This document shows positions 46,905 to 58,139 of a stretch of DNA of 64,000 nucleotides, in pieces; position 1 is the first letter of the stretch; each line of letters opens with the position of its first letter. The notes beneath the pieces are model-generated. The model had not been told where the DNA came from. It was given only the letters and a program-made list of their open reading frames with translations, and did no database searches. The translations under genes and the position numbers were made by a program. This DNA is from Gymnopus androsaceus JB14. Taxonomy: Eukaryota > Basidiomycota > Agaricomycetes > Agaricales > Omphalotaceae. The DNA is taken from the NCBI GenBank assembly GCA_009733575.1, contig ML769424.1:2624-66623 (forward strand). Reading direction: 5' to 3'.

Positions 46905-47489
46905 TTACCACCAGCGCTTATGTCTCAAAGAAGCCGAAGAGAAGCTATAGATTGATTGGGAGGATTTGGATTTGAGCTGGGAGCGGAGAAGGGTGGCTTT
47001 GGATTCTGCTTTCCTCGCGTGCTTGAGGACTTCTTGGAGTAGTCTCTCCTTCCGCGCTACCACATTGTTCAAACCTTTGTTCTCCAGCCTGAGTTGTTCC
47101 CTGCCTTCTTTCAAGTCTTCAGTTTGCCGGGTTAGAGTGGTGATGCTGCATTGACTGAGGCAGAGCTGGGCTTTTGTGTTTTCCAGCGCGTTTCGGGCGT
47201 TTATGATGCCTGTTTGGAGGTCTGCGAGGACTTCGGTTGTGCCTCCTGGTGTGAGTGAGGCTTGCCAGGGGTTTGGTGTCGGTGACGGTGGTGCTTGGAG
47301 GCCAGAGGGGGAAGAGGGAGAGGGAGATGTGGTGGTGTTTGGTGAAAGGGCACCTTCATCTGCTAGAGCCCGCGCATTGCCTACCGATGCAACTGGTATT
47401 CCTGTGATAAGATTATTGAGGATTAATGCAGCAGCAAAAAGAGGCGACGTATGTAATAGGCAGAGAGATCTACAGGAATTCATTTTCAT
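46905..47489 (-). pseudogene. Coiled-coil protein, truncated paralog 1
   Basis: A minus-strand frame with a Pro/Ser/Thr-rich N-terminal part, then a coiled coil (LTRQTEDLKEGREQLRL, ERLLQEVLKHARKAESK). Compared with the paralog at 59882-60475, homology ends near 46950. The rest of the coiled coil is replaced by unrelated sequence leading to a stop, so this copy is 3'-truncated. The start at about 47489 is uncertain. No function is known; the heptad-like pattern only suggests oligomerisation. Confidence 0.55.
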
Positions 47490-48060
47490 TCTATACCAGT
47501 CTCAACTTTCTTGCCCTTGCACCTCTACGCAATCTCTCCGAGTGTGACCCCTGCTACATGATCATCCTTGTCAAATTCTACTTAGAGGCCAAAGTGAAAG
47601 TGGATTTAGTAAGTAGCAGACACCTCCAAGTTTGAGTCCGAGTCAGTGCCGTCTCGCATCTGAATCTTGGGGATTCAATGCAAGAGGAGGCGAGGCAGGT
47701 GAATCGTGGATAGAAGATGAAGGATGGAGGAAAAATTAGAGCTGGAATCTGGAGGAGGAGGAGAAAACTCTTCCAAGAATGACTTGGGCTGGGCCACTGA
47801 GCACTGAGCAGTGCATGAAGGAGGGATATCATAGAGAAGGCTTTTGTTACATAGGAAAAGCTTGGGAACTGCAGGAACAGGCGTGGGACAAGGAAGGAAT
47901 TAAAGTTCAAAGAATGGGTCAGCAGGGCAGCCTCAAGGTACTGGTGATTGTGAGTCGCGACTTGAAGTTAAACTCCATGCTGCAGAAGAAGATAGATGAA
48001 ATGCAGTGGCTGTCTCAGAACGGGTTCACGAGATGGAGAAGAAACCTGTACTCAATGAGA
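47490..48060. repeat. Segmental duplicate, copy 1
   Basis: The sequence matches 53100-53270 plus 53929-54330 in order (blocks GATCATCCTTGTCAAATTC, GCAAGAGGAGGCGAGG, CTCCATGCTGCAGAAGAAG). Copy 2 contains an extra 644-bp TIR element. Short ORFs on both strands are conserved between copies, but none has a convincing gene model. Confidence 0.7.
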
Positions 48061-48499
48061 TGACACCAATGCTGGCTGAAAAGGTGTACTCTGTTCGGCA
48101 GGAGGGTTTTGCTAAGCTTGCCAATTTTCTTGAATGGAATTTACTGGAGACATTTGGGTAGAGGTACCGATGAGCCTCATCATCATTGTTGACGTGGAGA
48201 TCTGGGTGCAATTTTGGACATAGATGTTAGCTTGGCAGCACGGTTGACCCCAAGCCTGTTGGCAATACACGGTAAGAGAGTAAATTGGATATTAATAGAC
48301 CTAGAATAGAAGTTTGGAGAGGTGAATGTTGCGTCACCGGACAGGCACCAAATTTCCGCCAAGCGCAGAGAAGATGGATCAAGATTACTGTCAATCAACA
48401 TGTGTTGCCACACATAAAAGTGCATGTTCAATCATCTCTTTCTTCCTTTCCCCCCATGAAGCCCCCTAATCAGAACGAAGCAGTTTTGTAAAACCATCA

Positions 48500-51400
48500 A
48501 GAAAGTCAGGAATAAATTCCACCATAAAAAGGATATTACCAAGGGTAGAGCCCAGGATCCTAGTTCTGGACTTTCCGGTGAGGTTGTATTAATATTATGC
48601 ACTACTGAGATTCTTGAGTGACTCACTCATATTCATGCAATAATGGTCTTACAGCTGCACCTGGGTCTGAACATGTTTGTCTAATATTCATTGTCTTTTG
48701 TCACATCCACTCACACTACTTTCAGACATTGACCCTGCACCTATTGTTCAGATGGAGGGAGGTGCTGATACTCAAAGTAATCAAGCCAGTCCTCCTTCCC
48801 CTGACAGCCTTCCACTCCAAGTTGTATGTAAATATTACACCATGTATTTCTTTCTTGATGATTCCTTTTTAGAGTAACCTAGGTTCAGTAATTGACAATG
48901 CAATCTTCGCACAATCACAGTCACATGGCCCATCAGGGTCACTGTCTAGTGTTATACAGATGGCAGCTGATGCTGATACTGGTTTGGAAAATGTGGGTGA
49001 TTTAGGAGAGACATTTAATGCACTATTGGATAAGGTTGCTCTATTCAACAAAGTGATTGATGGAATAGGAGAGGTTAATACTCCTCTACTCTCACTTTCA
49101 TACCCACTGAAAATTTTGGATTTATATATAGATTTATCCATATGTCAAAATGGTGACAACTATCATCACTGGGATTACTAAGGCTTGTTCTACATCTATT
49201 TATCTTACATCACCCTAATGTATGTTCCTCTTCTAGCCTTTGGAGAATCAGATGAAACAAGATGAGGACGTGAAGGACCTTCTCATTGCTATTGGTGGAG
49301 TTTATGAATTTCTCAAGGCCAATATCAAAGATCCAAAGCATCTCAATGAACACCAAAAGCACTTAGCCCAATTGTTGATACTGCAAACAGTGGAGTGTGC
49401 CTATTTTTTGCAGCATTACATGGAGCAAACCCATTTCCGTGAGCTTTTCCCTTGTCCCTTTAGTGATCTACAAACTTGACAATATTCTTCCAGTTAAAAG
49501 AGCTATAAAGGGTATTATTTCCAACATTGATGAGAAGATTAATACATACACAACCAAAATGGATAAACTCATGAATGCATTTAAAGATCAGTCCATAGCC
49601 CAGATTGATATCACTGTTGTACATGTATATGACATGGTTCAGGAGATCAGTGTGTTAAATGGTCATTGTTCTTGAATCTCATGAACTAACATGAGTTTGT
49701 AGGAAATGATCTCAAGTTAGGCACCTTGAAACCAGTTGATGGAGCTAGTGTTCAACAAGATGAAATTTGTCTAGAAAATACTCGGGTTGAAATCATTGAT
49801 GAAATATCTGCTTGGATTACCAGCATAGGAGATGGAGTGCCACAAGTGTTTTGGCTTTGTGGTCAAGCTGGGACTGGCAAGTCTGCCATCAGCCATACTA
49901 TAGGCCAGAGATTCAAGACTCCGTCCTGTCTTGGGGCATTCTTTTCCTTCAACCGTACATACAGTGCAGAGCATACACCTCACAAAGCTTTACACACATT
50001 GGCCCATAATCTTGCCTATGTAGATCAAGCATTCCAGAATGCTCTGGTTAAAGTTTTGGACAAAGATGTGACCATTGTTGGTACCTTTGCCATTCAAGTT
50101 CAATGGGATAATCTCATTGTTCAACCAGCACAGTCTCTGGCTGACAATTGCAATGGACCAATTGTCATCATTATTGATGCTTTTGATGAATGTGGAGATA
50201 AGTCATCCACTGGCCGGAAAGCTCTTTGATCAGTTTTAACAAGGAGTATGCATAGACTCCCAAAGAACTTCCGTATTCTTATAACATCATGGCCAGAACC
50301 TGATGTGTTGCATGCACTTTCCTTGCAAAATTCTCCAGCTCTCAGATGCAAAGACATGATTGACATTCCCAATACTGAGGATGACATTCTTAAATATATC
50401 CAATATAAGATGATGGATCCAAATGAAGTATGGGGAGTTTTGAGTGAAACAGAGTGTTTCGACCTTGCCAAAATGTCAGAGGGGTTTTTCCAGTGGGCTT
50501 TTACTGCTTGTGAGGCACTTAAAGGCTGGGGAAAAAGAGGATCAACTGTTTCAGAACTCTTTGAAGACCTTAGAGCTGTAGCACCCAAAAGCCAGAATGA
50601 CTTGCAGGCTCTTGATGGAATCTATAGGGCAGTTTTGGAAAGTGCTTTTAATTTCAACAATCCAAGAGCCATGAAGAATTACAGATTAGTTATGTATTCC
50701 ACTCTGCCACTGCAAGTATCAGAAAATCACAGGAACATTTTTCAGCTTTTGGATGATATGCTCCAATTTGTTACAGTGTTTGGCAAATGATCTCAAATTC
50801 CACTCCTCACCTTTACTTATCTGGCCTACCTTTCATACCAATGGAGTGCAGGCTGTGGAAAGACTGCATGGGGAAGTTCAGGAATTTGCCACATGTATGT
50901 ACTGGACATGGAAAGGTGTGGCCATCACAGCAGTCAATATTACAGGGACATACATTTGCAGTTAGATCAGTTGCATTCTCATCAGAAAGGAGAAGGATTG
51001 CCTCTGGGTCAGATGATAACTCAGTGAGAATCTGGGATGCAGACACAGGCACAGCTGTTGGGGAGCCTCTGCAGGGACATACCTCTGGAGTTACTTCAGT
51101 TGCATTCTCACCAGATGGGAGGAGGATTGCCTCTGGGTCATATGACAAGTCAGTGAGAATCTGGGATGCAGACACAGGCACAGCTGTTGGGGAGCCCCTG
51201 CAGGGACATACCTCTTTGGTTACTTCAGTTGCATTCTCACCAGATGGGAGGAGGATTGCCTCTGGGTCATATGACAAGTCAGTGAGAATCTGGGATGCAG
51301 ACACAGGCACAGCTGTTGGGGAGCTGCAGGAACATACCTCTGCAGTTAGTTCAGTTGCATTCTCACCAGATGGGAGGAGGATTGCCTCTGGGTCATATGA

Positions 51401-51998
51401 CAAGTCATTGAGAATCTGGGATGCAGACACAGGCACAGCTGTTGGGGAGCCCCTGCAGGGACATACCTCTTTGGTTACTTCAGTTGCATTCTCACCAGAT
51501 GGGAGGAGGATTGCCTCTGGGTCATATGACAGCTCAGTTAGAATCTGGGATGCAGACACAGGCACAGCTGTTGGGGAGCCCCTTCAGGGACATACTGATT
51601 GGGTTAATTCAGTTGCATTCTCACCAGATTGGAGGAGGATTGTCTCTGGGTCAGGTGACAACTCAGTGCAGGTTTGGGGTGCAGAGACAGGTGAAGCCTT
51701 GCAGTCCATCACAACCTCATCAAATGCTATTGATCTCAGCCTTCAAGCAGTTTCTTTCTGTTGCTTCCATTCAAACCATGCCTTGTCACTTAGTGACAAA
51801 TTCCTTACACCCATTGAAATGGATCCTGAGGGGTGGCTTGTTGGAGGCAATTCATCTCTCATTCTTTGGACCCCACCTGAGTACCGCTCATGCATTATAT
51901 GGCCCCATATGCAAATGATAATTTCCCAAACTGGTAGTACCTCTCTTGATCTCAGCTGTTTTATACATGGTTCAAACTGGGCTCAGTGTCATATTTAA
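48500..51998 (+). pseudogene. NACHT-WD40 NLR with six near-identical WD40 repeats
   Basis: A STAND-class receptor of the type used in fungal self/non-self recognition. Several short 5' exons (about 48500-49110) encode the N-terminal helical region (SLSSVIQMAADADTGLENVG). Exons at 49237-49438 and 49494-49670 continue it. The NACHT domain starts near 49700, with P-loop GQAGTGKS (49863-49886) and Walker B IVIIIDAFDEC (50161-50193). Six WD40 repeats of 43 residues (about 50945-51700) are nearly identical in DNA. Defects: TGA at 50227 just after Walker B, loss of about 570 bp near 50695 relative to the other copy, and loss of one A near 50786 giving a stop. As read it is broken, though the repeat block remains open from 50787 to 51998. 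The first exon and start are unresolved. Confidence 0.85.
50945..51700 (+). repeat. 129-bp WD40 repeat array
   Basis: Six in-frame units (one is 3 bp short, with GEL replacing GEPL) share almost all bases. Differences cluster at two places: the residues after GHT (FAVRS, SGVTS, SLVTS, SAVSS, SLVTS, DWVNS) and the SxDxS block (SDDNS, SYDKS, SYDSS, SGDNS). The paralog at 36913-37290 has three units. Such concentration of variation on the same blade positions is known for the fungal HET-D/E/R family. Confidence 0.85.
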
Positions 51999-52770
51999 TC
52001 TGATCATTCTCCTCTATTGATCTACCACCTGGGCCTAACTTCGTCTCAATTTTATGCCAGAGCCCTACCAATGGCAAATGTCCAGCTCTGTCTCTAGCTC
52101 TTTGCCAGCTCTGGCAAATCCTATAAATTTCACTTTTAGGTACTTAAATAAACACCACATATATCTGTACTACACTTTGTCCAATCTATTGTGCTGCTCA
52201 GAATTTTTCTCTACTAAATTGATTATGCAACAACCGGAATCTTCAAAATGACTGTGAAAACCAAACATGCTTGAATCCAAGGGGGGTTCAAATTTTTCAA
52301 AAAATGACCAGACATCGATTTTTTTTTGCCGGGTCTGGACCTTGGACTAACTTAACTATGTAATCATTCCCACGCCTATATATGGTATATCTTGATAAGA
52401 TAATCTTGCCTCTCAGCCTCTACCATCAGCTTGAGCTGTTACATGCATTGCAGCTCCATGTTTTGGTGTAGTAGTTCACCGAAACACAATCCATATGGTA
52501 CTAGATGAGTTTGAAATCAGTAAGGTCAATATCTGTTGAATAGTAAATAGATAAGCGTACCCAAACTGTCTCACAACCTTTCCTCCAACATGCAATAATG
52601 GTGCGCTGCTCTGATTTCTTCGTTTCGGTAATGGGGACATCACACAGGCACCTAGAAAGGTCAAACTCTACCCTTATTTGCTTTCTGGAAGGGCATCAAG
52701 ATGTTTCCGAATCTTCAATATGGTTTGAGGGTCTGCTGTCGACATCCATTTCAATGTTAGAATCAATAAC

Positions 52771-52869
52771 TCCCTGGTAGTATATTGGTTAGTACATGCG
52801 CTTGTCATCTCTCCTGTTCATGGTAGTTTTGTGACGCGCGAAAGCTGGGTTCAACTCCCAGCCAGGGAG
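52771..52869 (+). tRNA. tRNA-Asp (GTC), intron-containing
   Basis: Folding by hand gives a full cloverleaf. The acceptor TCCCTGG pairs with CCAGGGA plus discriminator G. The D arm is GTAT/GTAC around ATTGGTTA. The anticodon stem TGCGC/GCGCG has loop TTGTCA-C with anticodon GTC at 52804-52806, and the T arm CTGGG/CCCAG has loop TTCAACT. A 27-nt intron (52808-52834) sits at the canonical position one base 3' of the anticodon. The mature length is 72 nt, normal for tRNA-Asp. A damaged relative lies at about 60876. Confidence 0.88.
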
Positions 52870-53099
52870 ATGAACAATTGATCGATGACCTTGCGCAAAT
52901 GTTCTTTTTGTATTTTTTCTTTCTGAATACTAATCTGTTTCCTACCTAGCAAAAGGATTTCAACTCCTTCCGTTCATCATGGCTCATGGATTATGGATTA
53001 TGGATATTCATTTCAACCCTCCAAGTAATAAGTAGCCTTGCCTTGCGCTTCCTCTCAAGTCTTCACAAAATTTGCAACAAAATCCCGGTTCACCTTCTA

Positions 53100-54330
53100 A
53101 TACTCAAGTAGTAATAGGCAGAGATCTACAGGAATTCATTTTCATTCTCTACCGGTCTCAACTTCGCACCTCTCCGAGTGCGACCCCTGCTACATGATCA
53201 TCCTTGTCAAATTCTAATTAGAGGCCAAAGTGAAAGTGGATTCAATTGGCAGACACCTCCGAGTCCAAGTCAGTACTCACCAGAGGCTATAGCGGTATTA
53301 AAATAAACCCCTACAAGTTCTCGGAGGCGTATTTTAATAATAGCGACAAGTTGTCAGCCAGCCAAATATGCCCAGGGAACCCTAACCATAGTATGATAAG
53401 ATGGGACCATATCTCAGGAACCAGGGGCCGTGGGAAAAAACAGAAATGGCTACACCCCTTTATTTTTTTCCCTCTTTCCAGTGGTGCCTCCGCTTAATCC
53501 TAATCTAAAATTAGGATTATGACCAAATATAGTAATAAGCACTGTTTTGGTCAGGTCTCGTTAGGGTAAGCACAAAGATAGAGACCTGATCAAAACAGTG
53601 CCAAACAAACAGTGAACATAGGTTAGGGGTAGGGTGGTTAGGGTTTAGGGGTTGAGGATAATAATGGGGGTGTGGGGGCTTGCCCCCACTGTTAAAATAT
53701 TAATCAGGGTTAGGGTTAGGATGCGAGGTAGGGATAGGGTTGGGTGCAGGTGACCTACACGAGCATGGGAAAAGTGTCCGTTTTTTCCCACGGGCTCTCG
53801 TTCTCTCTGTATCAATATTTCTTTTCTAGGTATAAGCTGTGCTGACAACTTGTTGCAAATATTAAAATACGCCTCCGAGAACTTGTCGGGGTTTATTTTA
53901 ATACTGCTAATGAACCAGCTGCAGTACTATTTCCAATCCGAATCTTGGGATTCGATGCAAGAGGAGGCGAGGTGGGCGAATCTTGGATAGAAGATGAAGG
54001 ATGGAGGAAAAATTAGAGCTGGAATCCGGAGGCAGAGGAAGAGGAAACTCTTCCATTGAAGAACGACTTGAGCACTGAGCAGTGCATGAAAGCTGAGGGG
54101 TATCATAGACAAGGCTTTTGTTGAACACAAAACATTTAGCAAATGCAGGAACAGGTGTGGGACAAGGAGCGATGGATGGAAATATTCAAGGAATGGGTCA
54201 GAAGGGTGGCGTCGAGGCACTGGCAATTGTGAGTCACGACTTGAAGCTAAACTCCATGCTGCAGAAGAAGATAGATGAAATGCAGAGGCAGCTGTCTCAG
54301 AACAGGTTCACAAGATGAAGAAGAAACCTA
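53100..54330. repeat. Segmental duplicate, copy 2
   Basis: Homologous to 47450-48060, with a 644-bp TIR element inserted at 53278-53921. It adjoins the tRNA-Asp locus; sequence from about 52740 to 53110 also resembles 60840-61110. Conserved short ORFs occur on both strands without a convincing gene model. Confidence 0.65.
53278..53921. mobile_element. Foldback TIR element carrying TTAGGG-like tract
   Basis: Long inverted arms (GTATTAAAATAAACCCC, ACAAGTTCTCGGAGGCG, GTGGGAAAAAAC) bound a 644-bp insertion absent from the sister duplicate at 47640. CAGTACT is found on both flanks (53271-53277 and 53922-53928) as a 7-bp candidate duplication. The inside contains a hairpin (about 53543-53602, GGTCAGGTCTC and complement), a second hairpin near 53494-53522, and G-rich TTAGGG-like runs at 53621-53735. 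Confidence 0.75.
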
Positions 54331-54572
54331 GTACCAATACTGGCAGGTTTACTTGCATGCACTGCACCTGGCTTATGGTATAAAGAGACTATTGCTGATT
54401 TCTACTATATAAAAAAGAAGGTACTTATTCAATGCTAAACCTTTCGTATATGCACAGTATATACACTGAAACACCCAAAGGAAACTTGATAAATAGAAAA
54501 CCCTGCAAGGGCGAGCATGTACTTACAAGAACAGTTAACACCAGTGCAAACACTTGAAAGCCAAAACCAAAG

Positions 54573-56314
54573 TCACAAGCCTACAATGTCCACCTTCAGC
54601 CCCATAGATCGAAGTTCCTTCAAGCATGCATGATTGAGCATCTTCCTTGCCATACGATCCGGACTTGCAATGAAAATCTTGTCAAGCACAAGGCTAATTA
54701 TTCCACCCTTGCTTGAGGAGGTACTACGAGAAACCACACATGCCAGGAGTTCTGCCATTATATCACTGTTCTCTAGGACTGGTGATGAGCAGAGGTTGAG
54801 CTCCAGGCAATGAAGATTTGGGAATGGAAACATTGATATCAAGTTTCTGCTTCCTGTCAACGGACCCGGAAAATGAAGAGGATCTGGTGTTGGAGCAGTA
54901 AGAGTAGATCCCTCAGGGTCATTAGCTATGCTCAAATGGGAAAGAACATTTTGCAAGGACACAAATGGGTCGTAGTCTGTAGTCTTCCCTATGGTTCTGA
55001 CTACAAGGTATTTGATCCCTGTAGTGTTCTCTAACATAGTAAGACCTGCTTGAGCAGTCATGTTCAAGCTCTCCAAAGTGAAATTGGATTGCGCTTCAAG
55101 TCTCTGGATGGATCCAATAACAGATACCTGTGTAGTAACTAGTTATGGATAGACTTGTGAGCACTGGACAGGAAATTGAATCAATGAATTTTTCTAGCAT
55201 GAAGCCACTGCCAGATTGCTCCAGAGATGGGAAAGGGATGCCAGGTGAAGTGGAACTTCTTGGAAGGTTATTGCCTCTTGTTTTATCTCTCCTACAGTCA
55301 TCCTGTGAATGTTTGGAAGCTGCCCTACAGTCCTCAGAATTTCGGCAAGTGCCACTTGGGAGACAGTGTACTTGGTAATCTGGACAGGTGAAATGATAAG
55401 TAGAGAAGACGTTGTCCCTCTGTGGTCCACGAGTGCAGGCGTGGTGCTATGATATCAATTGAGGGTGTACCAAGCCAGCCCGACCAATCTGTCTCCCAAA
55501 AATGAATATGAATCAGTATTGGGAAAGAGTCATCCGGAAATGAATTTGATGAGATCAGTTCTTCAGCTAGAAACAAAGATACCCAGCGACGGGAGTAGGA
55601 GAATAGCAAGGAGGAAAAAGCATGCCCAACATCTGTTGTGGTGTCACTGCCCATTTTTTCCAGGTAAACACTGAGAGGAAGGCCATCTGAATGACCCAGA
55701 TGCAAAGACAACAGAGACAGAGAGAGAGGCATTCACGAAACACCGGTATCTGTGTAGTAGGAAGTTCTCCCTTTCACCGACACACTGCCAGTGACCGTAA
55801 AATTTCGGCGCATAGTCAAGTGCCTCTTCACCACCTTGATACGTGTCCAAAGCAGTGGTGTTTTGAGAGTAACCTGCTTCCACCAGCGACACACACGACC
55901 ATAAACCCATGGGGGAGATGTAAGATCCAAAGAGTGGGAAATTGAACCAAAATGGGATCCAGCATCCGTATACATCCCTGCCCCATGCAAGAAGATTTCT
56001 TGGAGCACATCAAACGGCAATCGTCTGACAGGGTTGAGCATCTCCTTATGCTCTTTCACAGCTCCTCAAAGTTGGTTCAAGGTATCCTCGAGGTGATCCA
56101 ACAAAATCCTGCTCATCTCAATGCGATATTCGAGATACTGAATCTCTGATTTGCCCTTGATGACAAACTTTCGAAATTGACGCTCTTCGTCCTCAGTTGG
56201 TCCTTCGTTTGACTGGAGAAGGCTCTCAACACAAGGAGTACAATGGGGAATGGCAATGGGGGTGTTGGTAGATGAGTGTCCACATGAGGGACAGTGGAGA
56301 GGAAGATCTGTCAT
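54573..56314 (-). pseudogene. F-box protein, copy 1
   Basis: The minus-strand frame opens at ATG 56314 (MTDLPLHCPSCGHSS) with a CPSC/HCTPC zinc-ribbon-like pair. A helix of about 45 residues follows, and then an F-box (PVRRLPFDVLQEIFLHG) and the PWVYGRVCRWWKQVTLKTP block usual in mushroom F-box genes. The C-terminal LRR-like part is in 55732-55334 and 55076-54573. An in-frame TGA at 56066-56068 sits before the F-box; the paralog has CGA (Arg) there, so this is a CpG transition. Frame changes near 55730 and 55380-55080 may be introns or damage. F-box proteins normally recruit targets to SCF ubiquitin ligase. Here function is doubtful because of the stop. Confidence 0.72.
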
Positions 56315-56821
56315 TTCAAGACTAAAGAATATGTGGTCATTACTCAGAAGAGGGTTTAAGATATTCAAGGGTACACACTGTTTCAGAGACGATGGTTTGA
56401 GATTGTAAACAATGGGAGCTCCGAGTCAAGACTGTTCGCGCCTCGTGGCATCGATATGTTCAAAGTTGCTTCCCATCGTCAAAGCAAACCTTGATGCAAA
56501 CCTTGTGCGATTTGATTTACATATCATCCTCCACCGGAAATGTGTACAGTACACTAGACCATCTATGCTGAGTGCAAGTGGTGCTTATGTGTAAACCATG
56601 ACAGAACCAGATCCAGATAGATGTAAATTCCGACATGGTAGGTAGGTAAACCGGCACGGTCCCATTGAGAAACAGCCGGGTTCCGCACTACGCGCATAGT
56701 GCCAGTATGCATGCTGCGGGCACCTAGTGCTCTTGCCGTTGTGGCAAGCAATCGAGACTCCTACATCAGGCAGTCTTGACCACTCAGCTCGCAATGTTTG
56801 CATTAGGCACGAAGACAGTCC

Positions 56822-56879
56822 ATTGCATCTAGTGTAAACTTCGTGTAGCAAGTAGGTGATGTTTGCACTAGATGCAAAG
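56822..56879. repeat. Hairpin
   Basis: TTGCATCTAGTGTAAAC is followed about 22 nt later by its near-complement GTTTGCACTAGATGCAA (one mismatch). It is non-coding, located between the F-box gene and the LINE fragment. Its role is unknown; it could be the end of a small foldback element. Confidence 0.5.
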
Positions 56880-56956
56880 GAAAGCCAGAGTTGTAGGCGC
56901 AATTATAAGAGAATAATGCGAGAGCGAGAGACACGGCAGTGATAAACCCATTTATA

Positions 56957-58015
56957 TTAATTCCCAGTAGGTTGAGATCGGTATTGTTCAGGTGCAGGAA
57001 TCCAGGCTTTCTTGCCTGTGAAGATATTCAGTACATTGTAGATAAACTTAGCCAATATAGGTAATGTCTGATTCCTGAATAGTAAGTCTCGCAGGAAGTC
57101 TGAGGAGCATAGGGAAGGATAAGTAGTCCTTAGAGAAGGCATTTTATCAAACAGATCCTCTAGGAAGCGATGGCGAAGATAGAGTAGAGTGCTGCTCCCC
57201 TCACATGTCAGTAAGGCATGGCATTCATCTTCAGTTCCTGATCGACAGAAGCGACACAACCTCCAATCACGGGGAATGTGAGGGCGGTACCTTTCTGCAT
57301 AATGAAGGCATTCAATGGACAATGTGTGTGCGGAAGCAATGAAACATGTAAAAGCATGACGGTGTTTAGGCACAGTGACAATATGTAGGTACGGCCTGAC
57401 CGTCATGATGGGCACGTTCAACTGCTGGCAATCTTGGTCCTTGAATTCCACTCTATTACGGAGGAAGTGGGTGCGGATATGTGTCTGTTGCGATGTTTGA
57501 ATGGAACTTTTGCAGGATTTCAGAATATCGTCTGTGAGATGTTCAATTCGTTTAGGATCGCGCAAGTCAGTCAGAGAGCACACCACCAGAACCAGGAGAC
57601 TATAGAGCACGGTAACAAGATCATTAATCCAGTTTGCATGTCCACGATTGGATAATGAGAACGCGTTTTTGAGTGCAGTGTTTGCAAGATGGGCCCAGGG
57701 AAGACCAAGGAGATAGACAAGGAAACCCAGGGCAAGTGTAATCCTGTGGTACCTGATGGGTATGAGACCGGTCTCGGAGAAAAGGAACACTAGCATACAT
57801 CTTCTGTGCAATCCAAGAAGTCTGCGCAGGAATAGATGTTGAACGAGTTCAAGTTCTCCCAAAAGGCTGAGGTCAATATCTAGCACAACCTCACATCCGA
57901 ATGTGAGATGGGGATCAACTCGAGCCATGTAGAGATTGATGCCATCTTTAGGGGGGATGCAGCCTATTAGTGGTTCTAAGCCCAATGTAGCCTGCATCAC
58001 CTTTCTAGCTTTCCC
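56957..58015 (-). pseudogene. LINE (non-LTR) ORF2 C-terminal fragment
   Basis: An uninterrupted frame of about 347 residues matches the region downstream of the reverse transcriptase in agaricomycete LINEs. It has the block YMARVDPHLTFGCEV, the following LRRLLGLHRRCMLVFLFSETG, and near the end a zinc-finger-like CRFCRSGTEDECHALLTC (C-x2-C, H-x4-C). The catalytic reverse transcriptase and everything 5' of it is missing at about 58015, typical of 5'-truncated LINE insertion. The 3' end is not marked by a clear poly-A. Because the remaining frame is open, the insertion is probably recent. Confidence 0.8.
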
Positions 58016-58139
58016 TGAGGGAATTCAGCCAGTTAATCCCATATGGAGTGATCATGAACTAAAGTACAATGAAAGTATGCAGCTCAATGATTATGTCGGT
58101 GTCCGGTGGCTGAGATCCAAGATGATAGCCTAGTACTAC

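Noticed and set aside
47578..47910. Conserved minus-strand ORF in the segmental duplicate (also 53927-54226)
   Set aside because: Both strands are equally open and the similarity follows from recent duplication, so conservation is not evidence for coding.
50813..51565. Long antisense ORF across the WD40 array (and 36791-37306)
   Set aside because: It is the mirror of a 129-bp in-frame repeat; the plus strand has the clear WD40 signature.
53621..53735. Chromosome end or telomere
   Set aside because: The TTAGGG-like runs are short, imperfect and inside a TIR element with coding sequence on both sides.
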